Shown: positions 17,246-26,546, numbered from the stretch's first letter. The stretch: 41,612 bases of DNA from Bradyrhizobium yuanmingense (GCF_029167105.1 NZ_JARFML010000049.1:1-41612); one strand, 5' to 3'. Notes: a model not told the origin generated them from the letters alone. Numbers and translations: made by a program.

Positions 17246-18662
17246 TTACGAACGGCCGCCACGCTTTCTGTCCTCGTTGAGGCCTAAACGGTCTGGCGGC
17301 AGGGTCTCTTGGCCCGCCGGTGTTTCCGACGGGCCGTAATCTTTTCCCGGGTCACGCTGCCTTAGCTCTTCTCGTGATCGGGTAGCCGTCGTTGGTTCGT
17401 CGCCTGACTTCGTGGAGGATAGCGACGTTGGGCGGGCGGCTCCGCCAGAAGCGCCAGCCGACCCTGCGCCCGATCCACGACCACCACCGCCTCCCGATCG
17501 ACCGCCACCGCTTCCCGACCGGCCGCCACCGGCGGCTATTGCGCGAGCGGGTGGGTCGAGCTCCGCACGGCCGGGCGGCGCAAACTTTCGCCTGAGTGAT
17601 GGCGGTGATGGCCGGTCGAGCTGTTCACGCGCTGAAAGCTGGGGGCGACCATCCTCTTTCTTGCGCTTGTAAGGGGCGTCCACTTCGTCAGCCCGTCGCC
17701 TGGCCTCGGCGAGCTTGCCTTCAAGCACGCCCGCAAAATGGTTGTTGCCACGGGCGCGGACCCGGTCGATACGCTTGCTGTTGCTCCATCCACCGGTCGC
17801 GCCCACGCCAGTAATGCTCCATGAGATTGCGCGGGTGAGCCTCTCCCTTCCTGTCATATTCTGCGCGACGGGCATTGCGCTCGCGGATGTCAGCGACTTC
17901 CCGCATACGCTTCTGGGTGCGCTCGTCCAGCGTTCCACGTTTGCTGTGCTTCTGTCGGCGCTCTTCCTCGATGGCCTTATCACCCAGGACCGGCTCGGGC
18001 TCCCGCACGATGCCACGGGCATAGAGGCTGTCTGCCGAAACGCGATCGTGAACGCCGGCCCGTTCAAGAGCGTCATTGACCTTGCCTTCCCAAGCCTTGC
18101 GGTCATTCGCGAGCGCCGCTCCCTGTTCGGCACTGCGAAAGAGCTTGCCGAAGCCCTCCGGTCGCAGCTCCCGCCGGGTGAGGAGGACATGCGCATGTAT
18201 GTGCCGCGAGTCGCCGTCATGGTCCGGCGCGTGGATCGCAAAGTCGGCGATGATGCCCTGCGAGACAAACTGCTCTTTCAGGAAGTCGCGAACGAGTGCG
18301 ACGTTCTGTTCAACCGACAGTTCGCTCGGAAGGCTGATGACCAGTTTCCGGGCAAGGCGGGCATTCTTCTTCACCTCGCTGGCATCGACCCTGTTCCAGA
18401 GCTCCTGGCGGTCGCCTGCCCATTCCGGAGCGCCCTCGGGGGCGAGGATCTCTTTGTGAAGGACACCCCCGGCCTTGTTCTCAAAATTGAATGCCCTGCC
18501 GCTTGCCTTGAGGTTTTCGCCCGACTGGTAGGCCGCATTGGCCTGAGCCTCGCCACGACCCTGCTGGCGCAGGTTCTCGGCGGCATAGTAGGCGGCGGTC
18601 GCGACGACGCTCTTGCCGGCCCCACGGGTGACATAGCTCTGCGAATACCGAAACGTCGGCAC
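17246..18662 (-). pseudogene. MobQ/MobL-family relaxase, one frameshift
   Basis: Relaxases nick oriT and lead the strand during conjugative transfer. GTG 18662 opens MPTFRYSQSYVTRGAGKSVV; then AAYYAAENLRQ and AAYQSGENL correspond to the N-terminal motif with the candidate Tyr. DSRHIHAHVLLTRRELRPEG (His-x-His, metal site) is motif III. Residues up to about 290 stay in one frame to WMEQQQ near 17785. The rest continues one base off as RIDRVRARGNNHFAGVLEGK and a Ser/Gly-rich tail, ending at 17246. The catalytic half is intact, so a truncated enzyme might still nick. It is divergent from the coupling-protein gene with an oriT-like region between. Confidence 0.85.
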
Positions 18663-18721
18663 AGCACGCTCCCTGCCGAGCGCCCGCTTTGGCCCCGGTT
18701 ATGATATGGTTTGTCGGATTT

Positions 18722-18800
18722 GGAGGCGCATTCTGCCGCCTCGTTCCGGGCCGTTCCGGCCCGCAGCGAACTCGCAAAGCGAGTTTGCGTAACTGCAAGA
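18722..18800. other. oriT: Candidate origin of transfer (oriT)
   Basis: Between divergent relaxase and coupling-protein genes lies an imperfect ten-base inverted repeat GCGAACTCGC-AAA-GCGAGTTTGC (18767-18788, one mismatch) followed by GTAACTGC. A second hairpin GGAGGCG/CGCCTC is at 18722-18742. MobQ-type origins usually carry an inverted repeat just before the nic site next to the relaxase gene. The nic position cannot be fixed here. No gene was found in 18663-19047. Confidence 0.45.
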
Positions 18801-19047
18801 TAGTTTGCTCTTTCTTCTTTCCTGCAGGCATTCAATCTACCAAATTCCGGGGGTGTCCTGCTTACTTTCGTCGCCACACCGGGATGTGTGCGATGCACAT
18901 ACAACCGCATGCCGGATAATCGCTCCGGTAGCTGTCATCGAAACTTCAACATCCGATTGTTACAGTCTCTTGTCAGATCGTCGCCCGCTTTGACGCATCT
19001 GCCGTTTCGATGACCGACATATTCTTTCGAATTCCCTTTTCCAGCCT

Positions 19048-21412
19048 ATGGCGACTGGCACCGACAGGACGACCCACGGCTCCGCCAGCTGGCATGACTG
19101 GCCGGCTGAGCTTGCCGCGCACTTCAAGGACGTCCGCGGCAAGCCGCTGGTCACGGTCGGCAGGACCGATGACGGCAAACTGGCGCTCTACGCCCCTGAC
19201 AAGCATCTGATTACTTTTGCGCCAACCCGCGCCGGCAAGGGCACCTCCCTGATTATCCCGACGCTCCTGACCTGGTCGGGCTCCTGCCTTGTTCTCGACC
19301 CCAAGGGCGAGAATGCTTGGCGGACGGCGGAGGCCCGCCGGGCGATGGGCCAGACCGTTCACGTGCTCGACCCCTTCGGAGGGGTCGCCCGTTACTCGGG
19401 CGGGACCATGGAAGAGAATGTCCGGTTCAACCCGCTTGTCGGGATGACGCCGGAAGATATCGAAGACATCCGCAACCTCGCCGAGGCGCTGGTCGTCACC
19501 AGCGGAAGCCGGGATTCGCACTGGGACAATTCGGCGCTCGACCTGATCGAAGGGTTCCTGCTTTTCGAGATCGAACTCGCGCTCCGCGAGGCGCGCGTGC
19601 CGTCCCTGGCCCGCGTGCGCGGCGCCATTGCCATACCGAGGATCGGCCGGAACTGGGCGCGGGCGGCCGCGGGCAACGCGGACGCCGAAGAAGAACAGAT
19701 GCGGGAGCCGTTTCTGGCGGCCAGCAAGCTGGCGCGTTTCACGGCCGACGAGCCGACGGATGAAATCTCCTCGATCTATTCCACCGCGATCACCCAGACG
19801 AGCTTTCTCGACAATCCGAAAATTCAGGCCAGTCTCGACGGCGACGGCTTTCGCCTCGCCGACCTCGCCGGGGGCAACACGACGATTTATCTCGTGTTGC
19901 CGTCGGAGCTGCTCGATACCTACGGCCGCTGGATGCGCCTCATCCTGTCCCGCGCGATCGCCGATGTCGCCAGGGCCAATCCGAAGATCCCCGTCCACTT
20001 CATGCTCGACGAGTTCGGCACGGTAGGGCGCCTCAGCATGATCGCGCGGGCGCTCGGCCTCATGGCCGGCGAAGGCATCCGCATCTGGGCCTTTCTTCAG
20101 GACCTGTCGCAACTCAGGGCCCATTACAACGAATGGGCAACCTTCATTTCCAACAGCGGTGTCGTCCAGTTTTTCGGGACCGGCGATTACGACACCGCAA
20201 AATACCTCTCGGAATATCTCGGAACCGAGACCATAACGACGCAGTCCCAGACGGGTGAATATCCGATTTCACCCGTGGGAGCCGCGAAGCAGCTTTATCA
20301 GGAAGGCGTCATCTCGCGCGGGGAACTCTATACTTACCTCGGCACCTTCACGAGCATCCTTTACCGCATCTGCGCGATATTCCTGTTCTGGTATGCGCGT
20401 CCTGCCGGAAGAAGCCTGACGCCCGTCGGCGTCGCGATTCAGATCGTTCCGCTGGCCGTTGGCATCCTGCTCATCAGCTATATGTTTTCCTTTGTCGCCA
20501 ATTTCATTGGCAGCTCTCTCGGCGTCGCTCCGTTTGCCTTTTTCCGACCGATTCTACCAGCTCGCCAACCTGACCATCCTGCTGGTCGTCGGTGTGCCGA
20601 CGGTGCTGACCGTTGCGGCCGCCGCTCTGTCGCTCGTCATTTCCCTCATCGTCAGCCGCCCGCCGCTGAAATTAGTCGGAAAGCTGATCTGGAAAAGCGA
20701 ATTCCGCTTTATCATCCTGGACGTGGCGAAATTCCTGGCTGAATCGGACAGTCCCTTCGCGGTCTGGGCGAGAAAGGTCTATGGGATCATCGGAATCCGC
20801 ATCGCGATCATTATTGTGGCCGCTATTCTGCTTCTCGCCGCGGCCGGCGCTGTCCTTTGGGCTGCGCTGTGGGTCGCCGGCTTCGTCGCGATCATTGTGC
20901 TTTCCCTGATAATCTGGCCGTTGACAAAGATCGAGCCGGCCCTGCCGGTGCTGGGCGCGATTGCCGTGTTCCTTCTGATCATGGAAGCGATTGCCGTCTC
21001 GATCGGTTTCAGTATTGCCCGGATGGTTCGCGAGGATGAGGTCAGGAAAGCCACGGGCTCGCCATTCTATCTGGGCCTGGGTGGCCTGCCCGAAGCTCAT
21101 AAATCCCTCGCTGATGATCCTGCGAAGTACGATATCGCGACGGCTCTCAAGGTGGGCCTCCGTGTTCGCGGACGCTCACAGGGCAACCGCACCGCGCTCA
21201 TGAGCCAGAGCGCACAGCTTTCACAGCCCACGCGCCGGCAGCTGCTGATGCCGGATGAAGCAATCAGACTGCCCCGCAGTATAATCGTGACGATTCTCAA
21301 GGGTCATCCGTCGCGGTTGAAGCAGGCGCCTTATTTCACGCGCACCGAATTCAACCATCTTTATCGCCTGCTTCCCGGCGAGAATTTTCCGGAGCGGGAT
21401 CAGCAGCTTTGA
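19048..21412 (+). pseudogene. VirD4-like coupling protein with inserted membrane module, one frameshift
   Basis: Coupling proteins are ATPases that pass the relaxase-DNA complex to the transfer channel. The core has THGSASWHDW, Walker A FAPTRAGKGTSLIIPTLL, DPKGENAWRTAEARRAMGQT, Walker B IPVHFMLDEFGTVG and the motif ending TETITTQSQTGEY. The usual two N-terminal membrane helices are absent: the start is directly before the core. From about 20262 to 21170 a segment with some seven hydrophobic helices is inserted before the usual C terminus (RRQLLMPDEAIRLP, SRLKQAPYF). A base is missing near 20545 (FAFF to SDRFYQLANL). Downstream is a small conserved gene. Confidence 0.8.
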
Positions 21413-21418
21413 CTGAAA

Positions 21419-21447
21419 GAGCCCCGCCGCGTGCCGCGGCGGGGCTC
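21419..21447 (-). terminator. Strong terminator hairpin between convergent genes
   Basis: GAGCCCCGCCGCG-TGC-CGCGGCGGGGCTC is a perfect 13-pair stem. On the minus strand it is followed by TTTCAG and it lies 9 bases after the stop of the small gene at 21456; it is also 7 bases after the coupling-protein stop. It probably works in both directions. Confidence 0.7.
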
Positions 21448-21455
21448 GCCCCTGC

Positions 21456-21653
21456 TTACGATGCCGTCTTCGCGGCGCGGACGACAAGCTTGCCGGAGAT
21501 CATGATGCCGGGAGGGATGATGACATTGAGGCCATCGTTATCCCTGTGCTTCCAGGCCGCCGCGACTTGCGTCCAGGTGGCGGACTCTCCTTCGCCGGTC
21601 ACGACATAGACGAGATGCGAGGGGGCGTTGGTGCTGGTGGTGTTCTTGTTCAT
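21456..21653 (-). CDS. Small conserved hypothetical protein (65 aa)
   Basis: The start ATG 21653 is preceded by AAGGAG. The protein reads MNKNTTSTNAPSHLVYVVTG, then ATWTQVAAAWKHRDNDGLNV, and ends in a beta strand. It belongs to a common group of small plasmid and island proteins with the (H)xxYxVxxGxG...WTxxxAAWxHxDxxGxNv pattern, whose function is not established. These often lie near DNA-processing and coupling-protein genes, as here. The frame is intact. Confidence 0.7.
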   Translation of the reverse strand: MNKNTTSTNAPSHLVYVVTGEGESATWTQVAAAWKHRDNDGLNVIIPPGIMISGKLVVRAAKTAS

Positions 21654-22128
21654 GTTGATCTCCTTCGGTTTTGTTTGACGTCCGCAATATCGCGGCCGGT
21701 CGGGAGCCTTCGAGTCGATGGTGATTGAGGCGGGTGGCAAACACCTTCAGCTGCCCTGGCGGCGCGGAGCTGCAGGAGCAAAGCGACGAAGCGAGCGGTG
21801 TTGCCGCCTGTCGCACCGTCGGCAGGGTCTCCCGATCAATCCGGCTGCTCTGTTTGCTGACGCGCAGAACGAAGAGAGATGACCGCCGTGAAGACAGCCC
21901 GCTTAGTCACCCTCTGCGTCGTTAAGGGAGGGTCGCTTGCGATTGACCAAGTCTCCAATCTGGCTGCCGCGGCCGACCCATCTGCTAGAGCGTTACGCGA
22001 GACCCATCATGGATCGAGGAAACAAATGTCCCTTACATTAGCACGCAGCGTTGTGGATCTTCTCGCCCACTGCAGAAGTTTCGCGGTTTTTGGTTCTGCG
22101 CGGCGTGCCCAAAAATGATGGTCGGACA
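21654..22128. other. Intergenic, no gene seen
   Basis: The 475 bases contain only short open frames with no ribosome-binding site. No terminator or RNA was recognised apart from the start signals of the genes on either side. Confidence 0.4.
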
Positions 22129-22965
22129 ATGATGACAATCAGCAAAGATGACGAAGGCTCGCCGCAAGAGCCATCGGATAGGGAAGCAGGCGCAACTCAA
22201 ACCCAGCAAGCGGGTTTGTCCGACGGGTTAGCTACAAGAGACCCTTCGTCTGGAGGAGATCATTGGACGACTTCGCTGAAGCATCAGCTCGATTTTTATG
22301 AGACATTCCGCTCATACGCGCGGCACGAGGACAATCTTATCAACAATCGGTTGACATGGATATTGACGATCCATGGCTTCTTGTACGCCACCTACGGATT
22401 CACCATCCAGAAGAAGCTGGAAATCATCGAGAAGATCTCCGCAGGATCGCCGGCGTTCGTTCACTTTGCTCGATGCTATTCGACATCAAATCACTCAGAT
22501 GCGCTGCTTTGGTCTTTGCTGCAAGTTGAGGTGTTCATGTTGCTAATTTGCATTGTGGGCAGTTGCATTAGCGCGTTTGGTTTCTGGTCGATTTCCGCCG
22601 CAAAGAACTCTGCAATTGCCGTTTCGGCAATCTATGAGAATCAGTTTTCTCCCGCAGATACCGAAATCAACTTTGAAAATGCGAAGGATGGCAAGGACCG
22701 TGTCGTGAAGCTGCGTACTGTCCAATTGAAAGGAGATGGCGAGGGCCCGTTCTTGCCGGCTATTCTTGGTGGCGGAGAAAAGTATACAAATGACGTGGGA
22801 TCCTCAGCGTCTCGAACAATCCCATTGGTACTTCTGGGCAGCTGGTTTTTCGCGGCACTGTCTTCTTTTGCGTTCGCCTGGCCGCAGTTGTTGGCGCTTT
22901 TTCGTGCGTCTTGCGCAGCGCCAGAGGACGATTGGGTGAAAGCATTGGAGATGTTTGGCGGTTGA
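22129..22965 (+). CDS. Membrane protein of unknown function (278 aa)
   Basis: After a polar N-terminal tail come HQLDFYETFRSYARHEDNLI and then membrane segments: WILTIHGFLYATYGF, VEVFMLLICIVGSCISAFGF and, near the end, IPLVLLGSWFFAALSSFAFA. Between helices two and three is a soluble part of about 80 residues. An RxxARHEDxLINxR-type stretch before the first helix recurs in small bacterial membrane proteins without assigned function. Start 22129 is chosen because upstream residues look non-coding; 22132 and 22051 remain possible. No neighbour explains its role. Confidence 0.65.
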   Translation: MMTISKDDEGSPQEPSDREAGATQTQQAGLSDGLATRDPSSGGDHWTTSLKHQLDFYETFRSYARHEDNLINNRLTWILTIHGFLYATYGFTIQKKLEIIEKISAGSPAFVHFARCYSTSNHSDALLWSLLQVEVFMLLICIVGSCISAFGFWSISAAKNSAIAVSAIYENQFSPADTEINFENAKDGKDRVVKLRTVQLKGDGEGPFLPAILGGGEKYTNDVGSSASRTIPLVLLGSWFFAALSSFAFAWPQLLALFRASCAAPEDDWVKALEMFGG

Positions 22966-22990
22966 CAGGTTCTGGGCGATTTTCTCTACT
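22962..22990 (+). promoter_or_regulatory. Sigma70-type promoter candidate
   Basis: TTGACA (22962-22967), 17 bases, then TCTACT (22985-22990) matches a housekeeping promoter. It lies about 54 bases before the gene at 23044 and overlaps the end of the preceding gene. Confidence 0.45.
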
Positions 22991-23043
22991 CTAAAGAGGT
23001 TGGCTGTGGGGGCGAACCATTACCCGTTCTACCATTATGTCCG

Positions 23044-23433
23044 TTGTCTCTACTTAAAAAGTCCTTCAGGGCCATTGGCCGAAGCATCACCCACCTCTCT
23101 CATAGCGGCGTTTCCACTTCCTTGACGATCTGCGCGCTGGCAACGGGCGCGCAGTTGCCTTTCACGATGTTTGAAAGTCTCATTCGGGGCGAATTCACGT
23201 GGGTCTATCATTTTCATCCAATGTACAGCGTGCCGGTTTCTGGAATGGCAGCGTTTTTTCTTTACGTCGCTCACAACGACGCAACGCAGGAGAAGCGGTA
23301 CGGCTCTTCACCCTTCATTGACTGGCAGAAGCTCGGAGGCGCCTTGACGCGCCAGCAAGCCAAGCCTTGTCCGCGAAAGGATGCCGTTCCCGAAGATGTG
23401 CGGCGACTCTGGCCCGAATACTGCCGGAAGTAG
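23044..23433 (+). CDS. Small membrane protein of unknown function (129 aa)
   Basis: TTG 23044 is the only start that keeps the N terminus; an upstream ATG at 23036 is in another frame and stops at once. Two hydrophobic segments (STSLTICALATGAQLPFTMF and MYSVPVSGMAAFFLYVA) are followed by a soluble tail with PRKDAVPEDVRRLWPEYCRK. A promoter-like sequence precedes it. The family is not known. Its position suggests an independent transcript. Confidence 0.55.
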   Translation: MSLLKKSFRAIGRSITHLSHSGVSTSLTICALATGAQLPFTMFESLIRGEFTWVYHFHPMYSVPVSGMAAFFLYVAHNDATQEKRYGSSPFIDWQKLGGALTRQQAKPCPRKDAVPEDVRRLWPEYCRK

Positions 23434-23541
23434 CGACCGCTGCTCACTAGCCGTCGTGCCCGTACATACGCACTCTCGCATGCGATGAGCTTTTGCTCAC
23501 GATCAATTCTGCAACCACGGCCGGGTTTTCGGCTCCGCCCT

Positions 23542-23645
23542 CAGGCGACGATACGGCTTTCGCGGCTGGCATCGTCGGCGCAGGCTGAAAGTGCTTTGTC
23601 GGCCGTGAAATATAGATCACGTTTAACGCGAAGCCCGTCATCCCG
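23542..23645 (-). pseudogene. DUF2958 C-terminal fragment
   Basis: The minus strand reads GLRVKRDLYFTADKALSACA and DDASRESRIVA with a stop at 23542. It closely matches the end of the intact DUF2958 gene at 24108 (GLRVERDLYFTADKTLSAYV, REGRIVA). Only the last third is clear. It lies just after the unknown gene at 23664 and appears to be the remnant of a duplicated copy. Confidence 0.6.
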
Positions 23646-23663
23646 ACTTCGTCGCGGGAAGGA

Positions 23664-24020
23664 TCAGAGCCCCAAGTCGGGCGGCTGCCATGAACGCCTG
23701 ACGGCCCACGGATAACCCGCACGCCCGCCAGTATGTTTATGCAGAGCCGTGTCCCACTGGACATGGACGTTGTAAAGCCGGGACGCGAGCGACAGCGCAG
23801 CGGGGGCAGGCCATTCCAGCGCGCGGACGCGCAGCCAGAAGCGAAGCGCGTGCTTCTCGACGAAGCGGCCTGCGTAGCTGCACTGAAAATCAAGCAGGCG
23901 CTCACGCCCGCCGCGCTTCGCGCGGCGCCATTCGTCCTCGATTTCATCGATAACGGCTTCGACGCCACTGAATCCCCGGGGCACTGAGCCGGCCATGGAG
24001 GCCGCACTTCGCCGTGGCAT
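23664..24020 (-). CDS. Hypothetical protein (118 aa)
   Basis: ATG 24020 follows AGGGAGAG and opens MPRRSAASMAGSVPRGFSGV. The body EAVIDEIEDEWRRAKRGGRE and FVEKHALRFWLRVRALEWPA is helical, basic and soluble. It ends HPPDLGL-like (QPPDLGL) just where a DUF2958 fragment begins, so the last residues may derive from that fragment and the natural end may be lost. Function is unknown. Confidence 0.45.
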   Translation of the reverse strand: MPRRSAASMAGSVPRGFSGVEAVIDEIEDEWRRAKRGGRERLLDFQCSYAGRFVEKHALRFWLRVRALEWPAPAALSLASRLYNVHVQWDTALHKHTGGRAGYPWAVRRSWQPPDLGL

Positions 24021-24066
24021 GCTTTCTCTCCCTGCGTTATCTTCAAACAGCTTACCACACAAAAAA

Positions 24067-24088
24067 GCCGCGCCCCGTGGGGCGCGGC
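24067..24088 (-). terminator. Terminator of the DUF2958 gene
   Basis: GCCGCGCCCC and GGGGCGCGGC form a ten-pair stem with a tiny loop. On the minus strand it is followed by six T residues, a classic intrinsic terminator, 20 bases after the DUF2958 stop. Confidence 0.75.
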
Positions 24089-24107
24089 CGGACTTTTGAT
24101 TATTTAC

Positions 24108-24455
24108 TTAGGCGACGATCCGGCCTTCGCGGTTGGCTTCGTCCACGTAGGCCGAAAGCGTTTTGTCAGCCGTGAAATAAAGATCGCGCTCGACGCGAAG
24201 ACCCATCGGGCCGCGCAAGGACGTGATTTCCGACAGGCTGACGCTGCCGAGTTCAGGACTGCCCATCCCCAGATCACAAAGGCCGAAGGCGATATCCTCA
24301 TTTTCGGGATCAAGTTCGGTAAGCAGCCAGGTCGCGGCGCCCCAGGGCGTGAACAGCTTCACGACCGGCCGAAAATCCGTTGTCCGCTCCTTTCCTGCAT
24401 TGGCGGCGCCGTTGGCGAGCAATTCCCGGCGTTGCTGTTCGGTGAGAAGTTTCAT
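24108..24455 (-). CDS. DUF2958 protein (115 aa)
   Basis: The start ATG 24455 follows AAGGAG at good spacing. The protein starts MKLLTEQQRRELLANGAANA and contains VVKLFTPWGAATWLLTELDP, CDLGMGSPELGSVSLSEI and RDLYFTADKTLSAYVDEANR, the full DUF2958 pattern. The family is frequent on conjugative elements of alphaproteobacteria, often near antirestriction and single-strand-binding genes; the function is not known. It is intact and ends at a strong terminator. Two partial copies lie elsewhere in the window, at 23542 and near 40549. Confidence 0.8.
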   Translation of the reverse strand: MKLLTEQQRRELLANGAANAGKERTTDFRPVVKLFTPWGAATWLLTELDPENEDIAFGLCDLGMGSPELGSVSLSEITSLRGPMGLRVERDLYFTADKTLSAYVDEANREGRIVA

Positions 24456-24665
24456 GGTGGGCACTCCTTCAAGGCTGAGGTTCTGCGCGAACGCCGCGCA
24501 TGAACCTCTGCCCGTCGGCGAGACCGGGGGAAGCAAGGGCAAGGAGGCTCCGAACATGCGAGCCGAGGTTCCGCGCGAGGGCTCCCTTCAGGGATGCGCG
24601 TGGATGCGGCGCGGCATGTTGGGATGCCTTGCGCGCGCGAGGGGCGGCGCCCCTGAGCAGAAACA

Positions 24666-24776
24666 ATGGCGGCGATCAGCCGCCAGGACCAGTATGACAA
24701 TGCGAGGATGGCCGAGGAGGGTCCGGAAAGCCAGCCAAGGCACCGTCCAATTCTTGCTCTGGTTGCAATCAGTTGA
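24666..24776 (+). CDS. Very short ORF, possibly a cut-off gene start
   Basis: ATG 24666 opens MAAISRQDQYDNARMAEEGP and stops after 36 codons. The DQYDNARMAEEG stretch looks like the start of a larger element-borne protein, but nothing continues in any frame beyond 24776. It lies in a GC-rich segment before the PstS-like gene. Translation is unproven. Confidence 0.3.
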   Translation: MAAISRQDQYDNARMAEEGPESQPRHRPILALVAIS

Positions 24777-24840
24777 CGACCTGCTCTACTTTAGGACAAC
24801 TCAGTATTAGCGCGACAGTTGGTTAGCAGAGGAGCGAAGT

Positions 24841-25932
24841 ATGCGAGCTTCGTCGTGCACGTCATCGAGATGCTCAGCGCATCTCGTCTTTTCGATCGGA
24901 TGCGTGATTATGGCCGTGGCCGCATTGTCGGCTCATGGTCAGTCGCGATCAAAAGCTCCCGGTCAAATCGAAAGCATCACCGGCACAGGTAGCACGACGG
25001 CATTTCCCGCGATGGTCAAATGGATCGATAGCTACCGCAAAGTGAGCGGCGTTACCGTCGACTACCAATCCTTAGGCTCGGGTGCCGGGATCAACCAGAT
25101 TCAGGCCAAGACCGTCGACTTCGGGCTAGGAGCAGCTCTCGATTTCGATTCCCTTCGCCGCTTGGAGCTGGTGCAATGGCCAATCGCCGTTTCCGGCATC
25201 GAGCCTGTCATTAATCTTCCGGGAATTACCCGCGAAGCTCTCAAGCTTGATGGCCAGGTTCTGGCCGACATCTATCTTGGGAAAATCAAGAAGTGGAATG
25301 ATCGCGCGGTAAGGGCGCTAAATCCGGAACTGACCCTCCCCAATCTCGACGTCCATCCGGTCCATTGGAGCAATGGATCTTCGACAACCTCTGCATTCAC
25401 GGCCTATCTTTCGGCGGCAAGTACGGAATGGCGCGTTCGTGCGGGCACCAACTCTTCGATCCAATGGCCGGCGAGCACCGGCGCTAAAAGCAATGAAGGC
25501 GTGACGGCTGCCGTGATCCAGAAGCCTGGCGCCATCGGCTATGTTGATCACCGCTTCGCCAACGACAACCGACTGACGACCGCGCTCATTGCAAATCAAA
25601 ATGGCAAATTCATCAAACCTGACAAGGATACGCTCGCAAAGTGTGTTCTCATGTTTGGCGTCGACAAGGGGCCGCCTCCGCCACAGCTCTCGCTTGGGCG
25701 AGGCGACGCCGCGGCAATCTGCGACGTACAATTTGTCTTCATTCATGAAGTATCGCGTGATCCTCGCAGGACGGCTGCCGTGCTGGCATTTTTCGATTGG
25801 GTTCTGACCCACGGCGCGGAAGCGGCGTCGCAGGCACATCTCGGCGCCGTGCCCGCAGAAGTCGCCGTGCGCATCCGCGGCCTCTGGTCGCGGCAGCTTC
25901 GCGGCGAGAATGGCCAGCAGGTCTATCCCTGA
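24841..25932 (+). CDS. pstS: PstS-like periplasmic binding protein (363 aa)
   Basis: PstS delivers phosphate to the PstCAB importer from the periplasm. A signal peptide ends around HGQ (residue 34). The fold signatures are present: SITGTGSTTAFPAMVKWIDS, YQSLGSGAGINQIQAKTVDF, VLADIYLGKIKKWNDRAV and KSNEGVTAAVIQKPGAIGYV. The ligand loop that usually reads RSDGSGTT is WSNGSSTT (176-183), so the Arg and Asp are replaced. The usual DFGASD is DFGLGA, without its Asp. No pstC, pstA or pstB is nearby. GAGGAG precedes ATG 24841. It may bind another oxyanion or act as a sensor or scavenger. The next gene follows 26 bases later. Confidence 0.85.
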   Translation: MRASSCTSSRCSAHLVFSIGCVIMAVAALSAHGQSRSKAPGQIESITGTGSTTAFPAMVKWIDSYRKVSGVTVDYQSLGSGAGINQIQAKTVDFGLGAALDFDSLRRLELVQWPIAVSGIEPVINLPGITREALKLDGQVLADIYLGKIKKWNDRAVRALNPELTLPNLDVHPVHWSNGSSTTSAFTAYLSAASTEWRVRAGTNSSIQWPASTGAKSNEGVTAAVIQKPGAIGYVDHRFANDNRLTTALIANQNGKFIKPDKDTLAKCVLMFGVDKGPPPPQLSLGRGDAAAICDVQFVFIHEVSRDPRRTAAVLAFFDWVLTHGAEAASQAHLGAVPAEVAVRIRGLWSRQLRGENGQQVYP

Positions 25933-25958
25933 GCGCGGCGCAGGCAGGAGGTTCAGCA

Positions 25959-26546
25959 ATGGACTTGAAGCAAGAGATCGAGTTCGACAAGTTCATCGAT
26001 CAGCTGGCAACCGCCATCGCCGCCAGGCAAGCATCACCCAAGAAGCCGCGATTTTGGGACAGCTTCGATCATTGGTTCAGAATTCTTGCGGCCGGAGGCG
26101 CACTTCTGACGGCGCTCTGGGGCATTTGGCAATATGCCGATGCGGCTCAAAGAGAAGCCATCAAACCTTTTCTTGAACAGCGGCTCAAGAATTGCACCGA
26201 GGCGTCGACCGCCGCAGCGCGGATCGCGCAACCCGCGCCGGCAAGCGACCAGGTCGAACAGCAATCGATTTTCTGGAGATTGTACTGGGGACCGCTCGCG
26301 ATTGTTGAGAGCGAGGCCGTTGAAGCCGAGATGGTCAGGTTCGGGAGATTGCTGCAAACCTCGGACTTCGCCAGACAACTTCAGGCGGGGCACGATATTA
26401 ATCCGGCCGTCCTCAACGAACTGCGCCAAGCAGCGCTGCGGATCTCACATGCTTGCCGCAAGATGGTCTCCGACGATTTCGCGCTCAGACTTCCACCGGG
26501 GCTCGATAAGTTGGCGAAGTTGTTTGGGACGCGCCCGGCGCCGTGA
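25959..26546 (+). CDS. Single-helix membrane protein paired with PstS-like gene (195 aa)
   Basis: AGGAGG precedes ATG 25959. An N-terminal charged helix (MDLKQEIEFDKFIDQLATAI) is followed by one membrane helix (ILAAGGALLTALWGIWQYA) and a mostly helical soluble domain with Cys residues, ending LAKLFGTRPAP. No family is recognised. It follows the PstS-like gene after 26 bases, so both are probably one operon; the membrane protein could be a partner for the binding protein. Confidence 0.7.
   Translation: MDLKQEIEFDKFIDQLATAIAARQASPKKPRFWDSFDHWFRILAAGGALLTALWGIWQYADAAQREAIKPFLEQRLKNCTEASTAAARIAQPAPASDQVEQQSIFWRLYWGPLAIVESEAVEAEMVRFGRLLQTSDFARQLQAGHDINPAVLNELRQAALRISHACRKMVSDDFALRLPPGLDKLAKLFGTRPAP

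Noticed and set aside
17715..18704. Rightward open frame of 329 codons over the relaxase
   Set aside because: The minus strand carries the relaxase motifs (HIHAH and others); the plus frame is its shadow.
18973..20124. Leftward open frame of 383 codons
   Set aside because: It is the antisense shadow of the coupling-protein gene, whose Walker motifs are clear on the plus strand.
24753..24800. Pho box or strong promoter before the PstS-like gene
   Set aside because: TTGACG is present, but no well-spaced -10 element or paired CTGTCAT-like repeats could be shown.
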